Assembly (NCBI GenBank): GCA_009829735.1
Contig: CM020619.1
Span: forward strand, 25,197,554 to 25,261,553
Length of the DNA: 64,000 bases
Direction: 5' to 3'
Source: Pyropia yezoensis
Taxonomy: Eukaryota > Rhodophyta > Bangiophyceae > Bangiales > Bangiaceae
This document shows, one piece after another, positions 20,049-33,300 of this stretch; the stretch's first letter is position 1, and the number at the start of each line of letters is the position of its first letter. The translations under genes and the position numbers were made by a program. The notes under the pieces were generated by a model. It was given only the letters and a program-made list of their open reading frames with translations. It was not told the origin of the DNA and did no database searches.

Positions 20049-21928
20049 GGTGGTGAAAGAGGGGGTAACGATGAATGCCGGGGGCAGGGCGTATGCGGGA
20101 CAAGCCAACTTCTCTGACTCAGCTGGCGCGGCACGGCCGACCGAGGAGGGATGTGAGTTCGGGCTGCGGGAGCAAGGGGTACGTACATAAGGGAACGGGA
20201 ATGCAAGCGGAGAGGGTGCCTCTCTGGCGGCCTGGGGAGTGGGCGGACGGCCGCGATGATGGGCGAGCTCGGCAACTCCAGAAGGCGCCGGCTATTGTGC
20301 GTCCCGTAAAAAGTGGACGTGCACGGTTCGTGCAGTGTGGATTTGATTGGTCCAGTGGCCGATATTTGACATGATCACGACACGAGCACGTCCAATATTT
20401 ACGGGACGCACTATAGCTATGGCTAGCTGGTTCCGCGCTGGTGGCTGCGCGCGTGGCGCCCCCTCCTCTGTGGACGGGCCACGGGAAGCGCCCCGGTGGC
20501 CGGGACAGATCTCCGAGGCGGCAACCCACAGATCCGGTCTCCCCATTGGCGAGCCACACGGTTATCGCCCGGGCCAACCAAAAATCAGTGCCGCTGGCGC
20601 GCAACGGCACACCCAGCGAGAGTGCCCCACCACCTCGGCGGCATGGGGCCTCGGCGGCCAAGTGTTACCGGCTGTCCTCACCCCCCCTTCCTTTGCCCAT
20701 CGTGGTGTCAGCGAGCCACACCGCCGGCGCAAACGACTCGGGTGGGTCGGAGATGGGGTAAAAAAGAAAAAACGGCCGCGGGGGACCCACTGAGGAATGC
20801 CTCGAGACGCTAACCGGCGTGGAGGGGGGGCGAGCACCAGGCGTTCGCGTTTCAATTTGTTTTCTGTGTGGTGCCAACGAGATATTGAGAGAGGGGGGGG
20901 TCCTCTCTGCCAGTCGGGAAGAGGGCGCGCCCCGGGGACGTCACGCAGGCGAAGTACCGCCGGAATTGGCCCCCACTCCCAGCGACCATGCATGGAGCTA
21001 CGGATGGCACTGGGGACGTGACCCTGCGAAAGCGGCCACCTGGCTCCCAGTGTCTGTCTCTGCCCCTCTTACTTCTCAAGAGCTCCTCCTCCGCCGACCC
21101 ACTACAGCCGCCTGGTCTCCCAGGGCGCGTCCAGGTCGTACGTATGAAATGGAACTGCACTGGCGTATCTCTGATTGCACTGAAGTACGCTCGAGGCAGG
21201 GCGAGGGCGGGAGAGAAAGAGCCTCCTGCTTCCCCCCCATCGGAAGGCTCGGAAAGCGTTCAGGTAGCATTAACCCCGCAACGCGCAGCGTAGAGCGATC
21301 AGTCGCCCTACAAAACGTTGTGATGCACCGCAATAAGAGACAGAAGAAGTGGTCTCAGAACAGAGTAGCGCGGAGAGCTTTGGATTGTACACTAGCTTCT
21401 CTCGTTCCCCCCAACCATTCTTGCTTCAGGCGCCTTGTTGGTCTTTCTCTGAGCCGTTTCTCCGCTGTCTTTCTGCAGTTCGCAGTAGCTGGAGAAAATC
21501 GACCATATCAGATATGACAGATTCTGTCTGTGGTGTCCCTGTGACAGAAGTTGGCATGATACTCGTACGCACTTACTGAGAAGTCCTCCAATTGTCGCAC
21601 TCCGGGTGTCCGGACATTACTGTCCGGATATCCATGTGTGCCACGTGATAGCTGCTGTGCTCACATGTTTTGGTCGCGTCATCGCCCCGTGCCAACGTAG
21701 ACAGGCCCGAAGACGCACGCTGCCCGCTCCCTCCGTCCCCGCGTAGCCCTCCGCCACTGTTGCCTCCGTCCATCACGTTCCCTGCCGCAGGCTGAGTGGG
21801 AAGTCCCCTTCCAGTGTCTCCGTTCCCCCTTTTTGATCCCTGCGTCCTCTCCCCCCTCGCTCCTTCCCCTCCTCTGTCTGGGAGCCCCCCCTCCTTCCTC
21901 CTCCTCGGGCATCCCTTCTTTGGACGGC
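20049..21928. other. Divergent intergenic region, lipoxygenase / cytochrome b5
   Basis: Separates two divergently transcribed genes and so should hold both promoters. It carries one 123-bp MITE (20,293-20,415). The rest is mixed composition with no other recognised element; open frames on both strands lack domains. Confidence 0.5.
20293..20415. mobile_element. 123-bp TA-flanked MITE, copy 1
   Basis: Terminal inverted repeats share GTGCGTCCCGTAAA just inside TA dinucleotides at each end, with the arms continuing imperfectly inward. A second copy of the same length lies at 23,100-23,222. Size, inverted repeats and TA borders fit a Tc1/mariner- or pogo-mobilised MITE. It has no coding capacity. 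Confidence 0.85.
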
Positions 21929-22854
21929 ATGGTGTCCCCGCCGCCGTCCCCCTCGCCCCCCCCAGCGGCGGCGGACCAGATGCGGGCGGCGCCCGCGGGC
22001 GGGCGGCGGCGAAAGGTCGCGCTTGCACCCGGCCACTCGCACCTCGACTGGATGCGTCTGACGGCGACCCTGCCGCGCTACCGGGGGCCGACGATGCACA
22101 CCGCTGCGGAGGTGGCGGCGCACCGCCGGCGGGGCGATGCGTGGACTGTCATCCGCGGGAGGGTGTACGACGTGAGCCGGTACGTGGACTTTCATCCTGG
22201 GGGGGCAGCCATGCTTCTATCGGGCGCCGGCAAGGTGCGTTTGGTGTCGGGGTGGACTGTGTCGCGGGGCGGGAGTTGTAGGGTGGACTGGGGCCCTCCT
22301 GCAGCCGTGCGTAGACGGGGGCGGCGGCGTCGTCGACGAGGGTACGGGGGGAGATGGGGCGGTATCGGAGAGGGAGCGACGTGGCACGCGGCCACCCGCG
22401 GGAGCCGCACTGTGAGGTGCAGTGGCTGCTGACGCGGGCCTTGGTCTTCGTATCGGTGCTGGGGTTGCTGAGCGCAGCGGAACACTTACGCCCGAATTGG
22501 TGGGTGGGTGGTTGGCCGGGCGGCTTGGGATGAGCCTGCGTTTTTGCGCTTGCCCCCTCCCGTCCCCCCTGCGGTCCCCGTGATGCCGGTCACTGACCCA
22601 CCAGTTGTGTTGGTCGCTACTTGATGGCTGGCTGACAACCCTCCCCCCACTCCCCCCCCGGCGGTGGCTGCTTCCGTGAATTTGACGGACAGGATGCGAC
22701 CGCCCTGTTTGACAAGTACCACCCGTGGGTCAATGTTGACGCCATGATGCGAGGACTGTGCATTGGAGAGCTCATCGACGACACCGACAACGCTGACGCG
22801 GCGTCGGGGAGAGAGAAGAAGGCTCCGCCTCGGCCGCGGCCCCCAGTGCCCTGA
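21929..22854 (+). CDS. Cytochrome b5 domain protein (Ncb5or-type N-terminus)
   Basis: Two exons: 21929-22234 and 22693-22854, phase-0 GT-AG intron (GTGCGT ... GACGGACAG); 155 aa. The cytochrome b5 fold is marked by YRGPTMHTAAEV, VYDVSRYVDFHPGG with heme ligand His89, and DATALFDKYHPWVN with heme ligand His112. The preceding GHSHLDWMRL block resembles the segment before the b5 domain of Ncb5or (CYB5R4). No reductase domain follows; the protein ends in a short charged Pro-rich tail and has no membrane anchor. It is probably a soluble one-electron carrier whose partner is unknown. An upstream in-frame extension without ATG exists, so the ATG at 21,929 is preferred. The domain call is firm; the Ncb5or kinship is inferred. 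Confidence 0.88.
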
Positions 22855-22958
22855 TGGCGCGCCCCACGGCTCCGTTTTTTTTTGTTTTTTTTTGGCGAAT
22901 CGCGCGGGAGGGGCTCGCCAGCCGAACAAACGAGCCCGTTTCTGACATGCGCTCTCTG

Positions 22959-22964
22959 AATAAA
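22959..22964 (+). terminator. Possible polyadenylation signal of the cytochrome b5 gene
   Basis: AATAAA about 105 bases after the stop codon, where the sequence turns AT-rich. It is a single short match, and red-algal polyadenylation signals are not well defined. Confidence 0.25.
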
Positions 22965-23099
22965 TAGTAAGAACGGAATAACGACACATTTTGCTCGGAA
23001 GTCAAATTAGCCGTCAATTAATTTAGCCATCGATTACTTTTGGTGATTACTGGTTATTTACTGTTACACGTATTGCAATGGAGCAGACCACACGTCAGC

Positions 23100-23222
23100 T
23101 ATTGTGCGTCCCGTAAAAAGTGGACGTGCACAGGTCGTGCAGTGTGGGTTTGATTGGTCCAGTGGCCGATATTGGACATGATCACGACACGTGCATGTCT
23201 ACTTTTTACGGGACGCACTATA
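23100..23222. mobile_element. 123-bp TA-flanked MITE, copy 2
   Basis: Same length and orientation as 20,293-20,415, with a few substitutions between copies. Inverted repeats extend about 40 bases here (GTGCGTCCCGTAAAAAG at both ends, then imperfect). TA borders both sides. It lies 245 bases after the cytochrome b5 stop codon. Confidence 0.87.
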
Positions 23223-24979
23223 GCCACAGTGGTGCCCGTTCTGCGGGAAGCGCGGCATCAAGCAACTAAGATAGAGGAAAGGCGCGTGAACTCCAGTTGG
23301 AGATTTCCGAGGTAAAGGGCACGGGGTTCATAGACGCCCTCCGCTGCCGCCGCCACTCACGTTGATCTGGCGCGTATGCTCGCAAGAGAAACGGTCAGTG
23401 GATGTGGAGGAGGGGAGGGGGGCTGTCCAGCGGGGAAAGGGGGATGGGGGGGAGGGTGGGTTGCGAGGGAAAAGCACCCAAAGCGACGACTGGCCAGGGG
23501 GTGGTAGCCGCTGCAGTCTCCAGCACCCGACAGCCACGGGTGCGGGCACAATACGTAAGGCCACTGCCGACTTCACGCCTGCCAATGCGACCCCCCCGCA
23601 ATAATTTACTAGTAAAGGTATGCGGGAAACTATGCACTCAAGTATATATACGATAGATATCTAAATTGATCAAGAGCTCTTTCTGCTCGTAGATTAATAT
23701 TAGGATCAATCATAAATTAGCCTAATGTATGTAAGTTATACCTTATTTCATGTCAGCCAAAAAGGGCACAAGCCGAGAATGCCCTGGAAAACCCCCCCCC
23801 CCAGATGCCTCGCCATCTGCGGGCCAGGCGAAACTTGGCTTTGGTCCGCAGACTGCGTCGCAACCTCGAAGCTTATAAGCGGGCCCTCCAGCCAAAGTAC
23901 CGTCCTGTAAGCTCCTGTGAGGGGACCGCTGAGATTAGGACCAAAGCCGAGAGAGAACTTTTCAGGAAATGTTGCTCCTCGCTCATTAAGCCACCAGAGC
24001 ATGTCCTTATCCTGGCTAGGACGCGGGGGAGCTTCAAATTGAGCTCGCCGGGCCCAACGCGCGGACCCAATCTTTTCAGGAACTATTGCGCTTCCTGGGT
24101 CAATTTGGAGGGTTTTTTTTCTGTAGGGAAGGGCTGGGTGGCCTGGTGGCTCACAGATATGCTTCTGGTTGGTGTGACGGCAAGCGGAGGATTTCACGGG
24201 ATCATCTGCTGATGGCCTGTCTTGAAGGCACGTTCCGACGCGCTGGCCCGCAGGTCCGCTGGAAGACCGCTACAAGGGCATGGTGCCATCACCAACAAGG
24301 ATAGCGATCAGGTCCAGGAGTAGTCCGCACTTGGCTCGGCCTCTCACTTGAACACGACTCGAACGTGAGATCGAAGAAAAGTTTGATGCGCGTCGGAGAC
24401 CCACCCACTCGCACGTATACCTTTTAGAGGACCACTACATTACTAGATAATATAAAATGTTTTCCTGAAGCGCTTCGGAAGACGTTGGAACGTCTGACGT
24501 CGCAAGGGATAACGTAAGAAGCGCTGCTGGACCTCGGAAATGTGCAGAACCAGATTCTGACATTCTTTAGAGTTTGTTTCTCAAATGCTCTCCGGGACAT
24601 GGTCGCGAATCCCGTGATGTCTCCGCAACCCACAGTCTCTACAATTTTCATACAGTCTTCAAGAACGATCTCAGGGACAGTTCTATGAATAGTTTTCAGA
24701 ACAGTTCGCGGGCCCACAGTACAGTGCGACCCTTCACTTGGCCGCCCCGCAGTTGTGCCGATCGGCACAACTGAGGGGGGGGACGCGTGAAGTGGCCCGG
24801 CCGGACGGCTCATATTCGAGCGATTGACGGGCGCTGATTGGCTCATACCGTCCAGATCGCTAAAAATCTGAACATTCCAGGACAACTGTCGGACACTGGA
24901 AGGGGGCCACCTCCGTGGTCTACCCCAAGGCACGTGAGGGGTCGCACTGTAGTTGAACTGCACTTGAGAATATGACCTC
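23223..24979. other. Transition from GC-rich to AT-richer DNA, no clear gene
   Basis: A plus-strand open frame at 23,805-24,212 and a minus-strand one at 23,748-24,197 cover the same bases. Neither has a recognised motif. Two related short words (TTTTCAGGAA...) occur within that interval. A strong palindrome lies at 24,750-24,773. Confidence 0.4.
24750..24773. repeat. Perfect 24-bp palindrome in a larger hairpin
   Basis: The two 12-base halves (left half CAGTTGTGCCGA) are exact reverse complements. Beyond it the arms continue imperfectly: a CTTCAC block at about 24,732 on the left is mirrored near 24,790 on the right. The whole can fold as a hairpin of roughly 70 bases, possibly a remnant of a foldback element. 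Confidence 0.7.
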
Positions 24980-25854
24980 ATCTTTACGGTTCGCCGAGCT
25001 GACAAATTGTAGCCCCCTCAGTGGTTGAGCAAGCGCTTCACTCATATTCTCGACCCAGATCTCTACATCACCACAGGCGAGTGTGCACTGCGGCTGCACC
25101 TTTGTGGGCATCGGGCTTCACACCTCGGCGACCTTCCCCAACACCGGCACCCGCCGCCACTCCCAACCGCAGTCCACCGTTTGCCGCCAGAAAGTGTGCA
25201 CTCGATTGTGACCAGCGGCGTCCACGGCCCCTCCACCCATTGAGGCTACGGGGGGTGGGGGGTCTTTGTCGCGCGTCCCTTTCGTGCTACGCGCTCCCAC
25301 GCTTCCACGGAGTGCTCGGCCGCCGGCTACTTGTATCCACGAGGCTCCTGTTCCCCCGTACCCCTTTCTCCCCGGCCTGTTTGGCGGCTGGTGCGCGCTA
25401 TCTCAACAGGTTACATGGGTGGGTAAAGGAGACAACGACGCTCATCTACACGGCGATGCGCGCCATGTACGTGAATTAGACGAATAAAATCAAAGGTCAT
25501 CACAGTTGTAACGGCCATAGATACGCAGATAATTCCACGTTCAAGGATCGAAACATCAGCGCAATACTAAACTACGCCCCGGTCTTGACAGTCGTCCATC
25601 TTGATCGTGAGGGCCCTTGGCGAGGCACGAATGCAGCGCAAAACGTCGTTGACAAGCAACATTGGAACATTTTGTTATATTTTGATCTCCCAAACAACAG
25701 CACCAATGTTGCAGCCATGTTTTTTGCCAACTTACCAACATAATTTTTCTTGTAGCGTCGTCAAGCTTTTCACATAAAATCATCGGACATCGATTTGGCA
25801 GGCGTATCTTCAGAAGATTCCGAAAACGAAGACCCAGCAAACTCTGAGAACTGT

Positions 25855-25885
25855 TCTCAAAACGGTTCTCAAAACCGTTTTGAGA
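25855..25885. repeat. Perfect hairpin, 13-bp stem
   Basis: TCTCAAAACGGTT, a 5-base loop, then its exact reverse complement. The TTCTCA words around it recur near 35,960 and 24,590. Confidence 0.75.
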
Positions 25886-26839
25886 AACGCGTCAGACAAT
25901 TGATGTAAGCGTTTTCCTGGAGCGACCGCCGAATGGTTCCAGGAACCGTTCAAGAGTCTCGAAGCAATTTTTCTTGTGCCCTTCTTGAGACTTTTGGCGA
26001 ATATATCTTGGGGTAACGAGTTTTTCCCTGTTGAGGCCTTCAGGTCATCAAGACGAGAGACTGAATTCTTCGATATCTTCAGTTGAGGAACCGTTTGGCG
26101 TCAATGGTTTCGATCAGTCTTATACTCTGTGGTGGGGCGGTACCAGCGCACGGTGCCTAACCACTTCTTATGCCACGTATCTGTGGTGCGGCCCACAGCT
26201 TCCTTCACATGAGACCACGACTGAGAATTCTACTCGTCGCTCGGTCTCGAGATGTGTCTTTGACTTGAGTGGGACTAATGGGACGTGCCTGGAACGCCTC
26301 GAGCAGCGACACGGCACCAATTGCGGCAGGCTCAGTGGTCGTTATGAAGTTGCCTGCATAACCTAGACGGCTGTTGTGGCCTGCTTGCCCTGCTTTAACC
26401 TGCTTGAATTGGCCGAAGCGGAGAACACCCGCAAACAAGTTCTCCTGCGGAGATGAAAAGGGCAGTTCGGCGGAAGCCGTGCATATCTTTCACAAGTACA
26501 CAGAAAGAGGGTCACCGGAAGAGTGCCAAATCAGAGGAAACGCATGTAGTGAAGGCTGCTGCCATTCCCGATTCGATTGTGGGAGAAAATAGGTTATTGA
26601 GAGTGAAGTGTGTTTGGCGGAGATTTGATGCGACCTTCATGGCGCTCTTCTGGAGACTCAGTATCTTTCTGAGACACACCAGGTCTCTATTGGACAGGTA
26701 AAGATGCATTATAATCACGAAAGAGAGCGCCGCGCTGTTGTGCGCCACACACGGTAGTCCTGCCTAATCACGAGAAATTTCCTGAAGATCATTGCCGTCT
26801 CAGTGGGTGTACGTGTCTAACGGGGCGCCTCTGTATGAA

Positions 26840-27300
26840 TACATACATCGTTTTTGAGAGGACTTTGAATTAGTTTATGATCAGTTACTCAACTATTTCA
26901 GTGAGTATTGCTGCTTGCTGAATTCTGTCCAGGTGGCCCGAGACTGAGACATAGAGTCAATTTCTGAACTTTACGGGCACCGCCTTGGCTGGACAGAACT
27001 ATCAGCTGCTTGACAATTCAATCATGTGGTCCTATGCCGGGCCAGAAAGGGCCGCAACTGTTTCTCACTGCTTCTTCTCAGAAGCTCAAGGTTTCCTTCT
27101 CTCAGGAGCACTTCGCGGGGAGATCTTGGCAGAACCACTTGTTTCCCCGGATGTCAAGAAAAGCAGAGGCGATTCCGGTCTGTGGGGGCACATAGGCCTG
27201 AGAGTCGGTCCCAGCCGCGTATCTGATTGGCTCAGAGCCTATCTAAGAGAATCAGCCTCGGTCCACCAGGACGGAATTCAGAAACCAGTAATATACTGAA
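26840..27300 (+). repeat. Extra copy of the segment also at 34,590-34,970 and 51,540-51,950
   Basis: Shares the word AGGGCCGCAACTG with both other segments, then an ordered series including a GGAGATCTTGGC-like block, GAGTCGGTCCCAGC (best with 34,590) and a run ending in GAATTCA/GAACTCAG. It has no counterpart at the collinear place in copy 2, so it is a third copy within copy 1. Confidence 0.65.
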
Positions 27301-30300
27301 CATAGGTGGCGATGTGCCATAGAAGACTTAATTTTTAACGAAGCCAAGTTCCTCAATTCCCTGCGACAGCGAATGATGCTCGATGAGCTTCTTCTGTTAA
27401 TGCTATTTGTCCTTCACTTCTTCATCTTGACCGTCTCCCACTGCCGCTTCTGTGGGGAACGACAGTTTGCTACGTTTCAACGGACACTTACTAAATGTCG
27501 GGTACGACATCTTGGGCTCAGGAGGGCTCTTTCCGCGGGCAATGGTTCAATTCACGGTACTGGAGTGCGCGCCATCGACACCAGTCCACAATGATGTACG
27601 CTAGCAGGGGCCACGGGGCTCTGGATTGGACGTCTTGAATTGCGATGTTCCCAGTGCTGGAGTTTGCAATCGAGTGAGGGCGTCCATCTTCTCGAGAGAG
27701 ACCAGATCGCGACTCGAAAGGTATTCGCTTCGCTGTTGGTGGGGCCCACACTGATCCCGTGACACTCTAAACGTGACATTCCTCCAGGTCCCGTATGTCT
27801 GGTCGGGCTTCTAGAAGAGAACGAGTCTTCTCTAGTAAGCCGCCCAATGTGGTATTGATGACTTTCATGCTCTCCGGATGGGTCGTTTTGCTGCAGCCCT
27901 CTAAACGTCTGTCAGAGTTGCCTTACGTGAGCCACATCATCTGTCTATACCCTGTTCTTCTTGTTTTGGTTCTTGTCGTCATCGACAATAGATGACTGCG
28001 GTCCGTCGGTGTCCGAACAGAATGACCTCATGATTCTCGGGAAAACCCGAGCACAGCGATGCAAGAAGTTGTTTCAATCGCCAGCAGCACAACTGCTCCA
28101 TTTATCACTGAGTGCTCCATGTGGGCCGATCTAATCAGGAACTCGAGTGCAAGAACCGGAGCACGGCTGCGAATTACGCCCCTTTTTTATCTCGGCGCGG
28201 GCCAAGAGCGCTAAGAGTCGCATACAGAGGTAAGCTACCACCCCTTGGATTCAAAGGCTTTCATATCTACATGCTTCCCGGGAACTGAAATTGACCGAAT
28301 TGAAGCAGGCGGGTGGCTTTTTTGGATAATTTCCTTGGCGATCCAGGGATCGCCATGCGCACGTTCCTACACAGATGCGGGGGTATCCGTCACGAGCTAT
28401 GAGAAAGAGAGATATAATTTGTTTTCTCATGAAATATTAGCACTTGTTTCCGCAACACTGAGGGCTGTTTTGAAGTACTTGACTTTACAAGACGAGCGAG
28501 GGGAAGTCCTGCCAAACCTGGGCACTGCATCTGAAAGACCCTTAGAACAATTGTTTTGTCGCGCTACAACATCCTTGCAATATGTTGTGGCGTATTTTAC
28601 GCAGCCCTGTCAACGAACGAAACTATCCAGAAACAACAAACAAAAATAGACTGTTCTTAGGAGAAATCTAGAATCAGCTGTCAGAATATTCCTGAGAGCA
28701 GTTTGTTTCCTGTTTGTTGTCAACGAGTACTGTTGATCTCTACAAGTTCTCGTGGACTGATTGCTGAACGCTCCCCGTAGCGCCCGGAGAGAGGGTAATG
28801 AGCGGAAACGAGACAACTGGCATCTCGGGTGACTCTGACGGCAGGAAAAATAGCGCTGGCAAAACCGCATCAGCGCTAAAAAGTCTCCACTGCATACTCT
28901 TTTTTTTTCGTCTTCGCCTTACTCTGACCTTGCGAGGAGGGAGCGCGATGTCAGCAAGGAGGCCCTTTCGCAGAGTGTGAAAGAGGGAGCTCTCGGTAAG
29001 GCACGAACGATGATATACACGCAATGTCTGTCATCCCTGATTGAACCCAACTGGCTGGACGGAGCATGACACACGGCGGCACGTTCCCCCCCGGCTGTGT
29101 CCGGGTCCCATCAATGACCGTGGGCATTCGACTTGATCCGGTATAACAATCTGTGCGACTATTTACAGACTCCGGATGTACGTACTTGCCCTGGCCATTC
29201 GGGTAGTACTTTACCATTTGGCGTGTACTTGCTGTCATTGGTTTTTTCTTTTGTACAAGCGCTTCACACCGACGGCGGACTGCATGCCGCGTCGGGCATG
29301 TCGTGTGCATACTAAGGTTAGCAGGCTCCGAATGGCCTTGACGAGGGGGAAGGGGGCGCCAGCCGCAGTGGCCTGCCACTGCCGAGACATGAGCTCTGGC
29401 TATCGCGGCTCCGGCGGTCACTTCAGAAGCTGTTTAAGAACGCAATCTGCCGCTGTCTCCTTGTCCTCTCGCTCCCCGAAACTCAAAACGCTAGTGTCAC
29501 GCCTGGCATCGGAATACACTTGCGGCTCGGAATCTTCACGGCAGAGAGCCAACAGCGCACGATGGACGCAGCGTTGGCACCGTATCACCCGTCGCTCCGC
29601 GTGAGTGACTTGGAGAGCGGCATCTGCGGCGGAGCCCGAGCTGAGGGGGAAGGCGCCGCGCCTGGGTGTGGAGGCGATGCCGGCGGTGGGCGCCACCAAG
29701 CAGCTTTGGGCGTGGACCCGTCGTCCCGAGCGGAACAGATTACCTGAGCACGCTGTCAGAAAATGGTATGAAATAAGTGGGCATAAAGTAGCCCCTGCTC
29801 GCTCTCTAATGCGTTTGCACTGTTTCTGCCGTTCTCGAAAGTAAATGTCAAAACCAGCTTTCACAGGAGATGACTGCTGGATTCAACGCACTTCAAGAAG
29901 TAATACAATCTCTGCAGCATGCCCGGGAAGCGCTCCATCTAGGGGTCGTGCTAACACTGACAAAAGAAGCCCGAAAAATTGAGACTTTGATCGTCACCCG
30001 CCACTTACACATGTCTTTCTTTGTCAAGAAAGAATTACATGAAATCTGCTTAGGACAGTTCTAAAGGCGACTTCACCGTTTGCTTGAACGCCTCACGCTC
30101 AATGTCTTCCGCTTTCTTCTGGTTCTCTGCGGTTTTGTAATACATATTTTCATTAGCGTGTCACGCAGTGGTGCCGCAATTGTGGGAGCACTTTTGTACA
30201 GTACCGAGAAAACTGTCTAGGGAACATTTTGCAACTAGAATATTCTTGACAGGTGGAGGTGATACTACTTTTCAGTCGCGTGCGGGTTCTGCTCACCTTC

Positions 30301-33300
30301 TGGACCGTCGATGATAGACTTCTTATCCATAAAGACAGACCATGATTGTTCAACTCATCTGGTCAGTACTTGAGCGCGCCCCAATGTTGCATTAAGAGCA
30401 GAGGTTTTCAAGCGTATCTGGCTCAAGCGTACACGCGCGTACTTTTCCAGCGTAGTGACGGTACTCGTGCCAATTTCGCCCAGCACCCCGAATGCTCACT
30501 TGCTTCATGAGCGTGCATCCACCTTACGCTTGCATGAAAACAATCCGAGGATTGGCGGCCAGGACTCATGGGATCTGTTCTCGGCCTGTGATACGCGGAG
30601 TTCGAAAACTCAATCGTGGCACGACCCTGTCGACTCGAATTCTGATGTGCTTTCGCTCCGCGAACCGACGCCTCCCAAACACACCCGCCACAACAACCCT
30701 GGATGCGTCGCCGAGGTCCATCGGGCCCTCGGGGCGGTCCCCAGGGTGGGGCGGGTGAGGGGCTGACCAACCTCTTTGCAGCCTGTTGATGCGATGGAAG
30801 GTCAGGCAGTGCTCTCGGGCAAGCCGCAGCCAATGACAGCCACTCTTGCCAGCGCCCGTGCACCACCTGGCTCTGAAATGTCCCCAGCAGTCGTGAAAAG
30901 ACAGGCCCAGCGCAGGATCCCGAGCTCCCTTCGCTTGAAAACCATGCAGAAGAGCCCTCAGAGAAGAGAATCCAGTCACACGGAAATGTGAAGTGCGGCA
31001 CATTCTCGAAAATTGACACGTTTTTCATGCGCTGGATCTCTTGCAGTGCTCATACTGTTGCCGAAATGTACTACTGGCTGGTACCCTTGTCAATACTCTT
31101 AACTCCGGTCACGGCCGCCACTACGCTTGGCGACAGTCGGCTGGCTGACAGAAGATGCCCGTCCCCGAGCCACGACTCGCAATACAATACGCTGGACAAA
31201 AACTGGTGCGCTTGATACCCCTTGATTCAGAGTCGGTGCGACTAGGGCTGCATCGTGCCCTATTCGCGCCTTTAGAGCGCCCGAACAGCGCCCTCCTTCA
31301 GCGCTTTGGGGACTCTGCACCGCGCTTAGCAAGAGATCGAGCCAATTTCTTCTTCGCAGTTGGTAGCTCACCAATAGCACTGCGAAGCACCTGGATCACG
31401 GAAAGCACATGGTTGGCTTGAGCGATAGCAGGCGCGGAGCCTATCCCTGGTTGGTCAAAACTCATTTTCTTTTCTTGGACGATCTTGCTCGCTTCTTGTC
31501 CGTCCCTGGCCGTACCTAGCGATGTCAGTCGCGTAGCTTCCCTACTTACCTGCCCGCCCGTCGTTTTCTTGCGAACGACAAAAACTTCCAGATCCACGTT
31601 TTTTTTTTTTTTTGCCATTTCCAGTACGCCATACGACGCGGTCACTGGTTAGAGTGTTGTCATCTGCGGCACTCGATTGGGAATCTGCTGTTGGTTCGCG
31701 CTCCCATCCTGATCCGATAGAATTGAAACATTGCGTTGAAACCAGTGTGTGACAGCGGTAATGCGAGAGAGAATGGAACTGCTATCTGACCAATCATCGT
31801 TCCATCTGAGGCCCTCTATCACTTTAGCCGTTCAGAAGCACTTCGAGAAGCCCGATCTGCAGCACGCGATTCGTGCTCTGTATCATTGCGGCAGGATATT
31901 TGCTCCAGCTGTCCTTCTTTCGTTGTTATGTTTGTCTCGATTGGCAAAAATTGAAAACACAAGAGCACACCAATGAACCAGTAAGCCCTCTCTTTCGGGT
32001 CGGCATAGCGTTCAGGGCCCCGAGGCGCAATCACACAAAGATTGTAAAAGCATAGAGAACCTGCCCCAGGCACAATCAATAGCTCTGGCGAAAGCCTGAA
32101 TATAAACGGTGTCCATTCGTGACGCCTGACAATAGAATCATTATTTTCTTTGGCTCTAAACGATTTTGAGGTAGACCCATCATTGGACTCGGGAGATGGC
32201 GATCTTATCATAAAACAGTGCGAGACTATTACTGTTCTTCAAAGTTTAGCCGATCCGGACAAGGGGAACACTGCATGCACAACTGAGTGAGCAAATCGCG
32301 TGGTGGCAGCTGAGGGCCAACTATTCTGTGTCGATCCTGAAACTGACTCAAAAGCAGCATGGCAAATTGTCGACGACTATCCTGAGGGCTTCTCATGAGC
32401 GCCCAATTGCATATTTCAGGAAGCGAGGACGAAACGCTGTGCCGCTGGCTCGAGACGGAGATCACGCATCCTCAGAACAGTAGACGCGTTGCAGTCGTCA
32501 ATGTGCCATTTACATGCACGTCGTGCCCGATACTTGAAGAAAACATGCATTTCTCCTGTCAATTGTTAATCGGTCATGAGAAGTGAATGTATTTCATTGG
32601 CTGCTGTTAATTCGTCTACGGGAGATCGTTGCTCAGGCAATCCCGAAACAGCAAAAAGACAAGCTGAACAATTCATTGCAGTTCTCCGCACTTTCTCAAG
32701 TCCGGAAAAGACCAAGAACCACAGGCCGGTGACGAATAAAGATTCGCGCACGACCTCTGTCTGACCAATGAGAGCTCCGAATGGGCCTCAGTATTTGTGG
32801 AGACAGCGCGATCTGGCGCTCTCTCAGGCCCCCCTTCCCATTCAGATCTCACAGACAGAAAACAGAGTGGAACGGTCTTCTGTGTCGAGCTGCACTGCCT
32901 TTTCGGGCGTAGCCAGTGACGGGCATGTGGCACTGGGGCCTCTTGGTGCTTTGTGCGACGCCATCCAGTCCTACAGTGCGTGTGCGAAGGATACGGCCCC
33001 AATTCACGCTTGCGATAAACGTCACAGATGCATCTTGCCGCTTGAAGCTTGACGTAAACCCTTTATAAGAGCCAAATACGCTGCGCACAGTTATTGCAAG
33101 AGAGGTTTTCATCGGCGCACTCCGAAATGACACAGACACCAGCAGCCCTGGACGAAGGCGATTCGCGTGAGCGAGCCCTTCGCTGAATTAACGCCAACCT
33201 CATCGAGTCCTATGACTGCACACTCCCAGTCAACTGCGGCTTTTGATCTCGTTCTGATGCCTTACTGTCATTGTTTCCGCGCGGATAAACTCAGATCGTT

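Noticed and set aside
28245..28649. 134-codon plus-strand frame
   Set aside because: Overlaps a block of the large duplication whose other copy (37,430-37,650) is not open in the same way.
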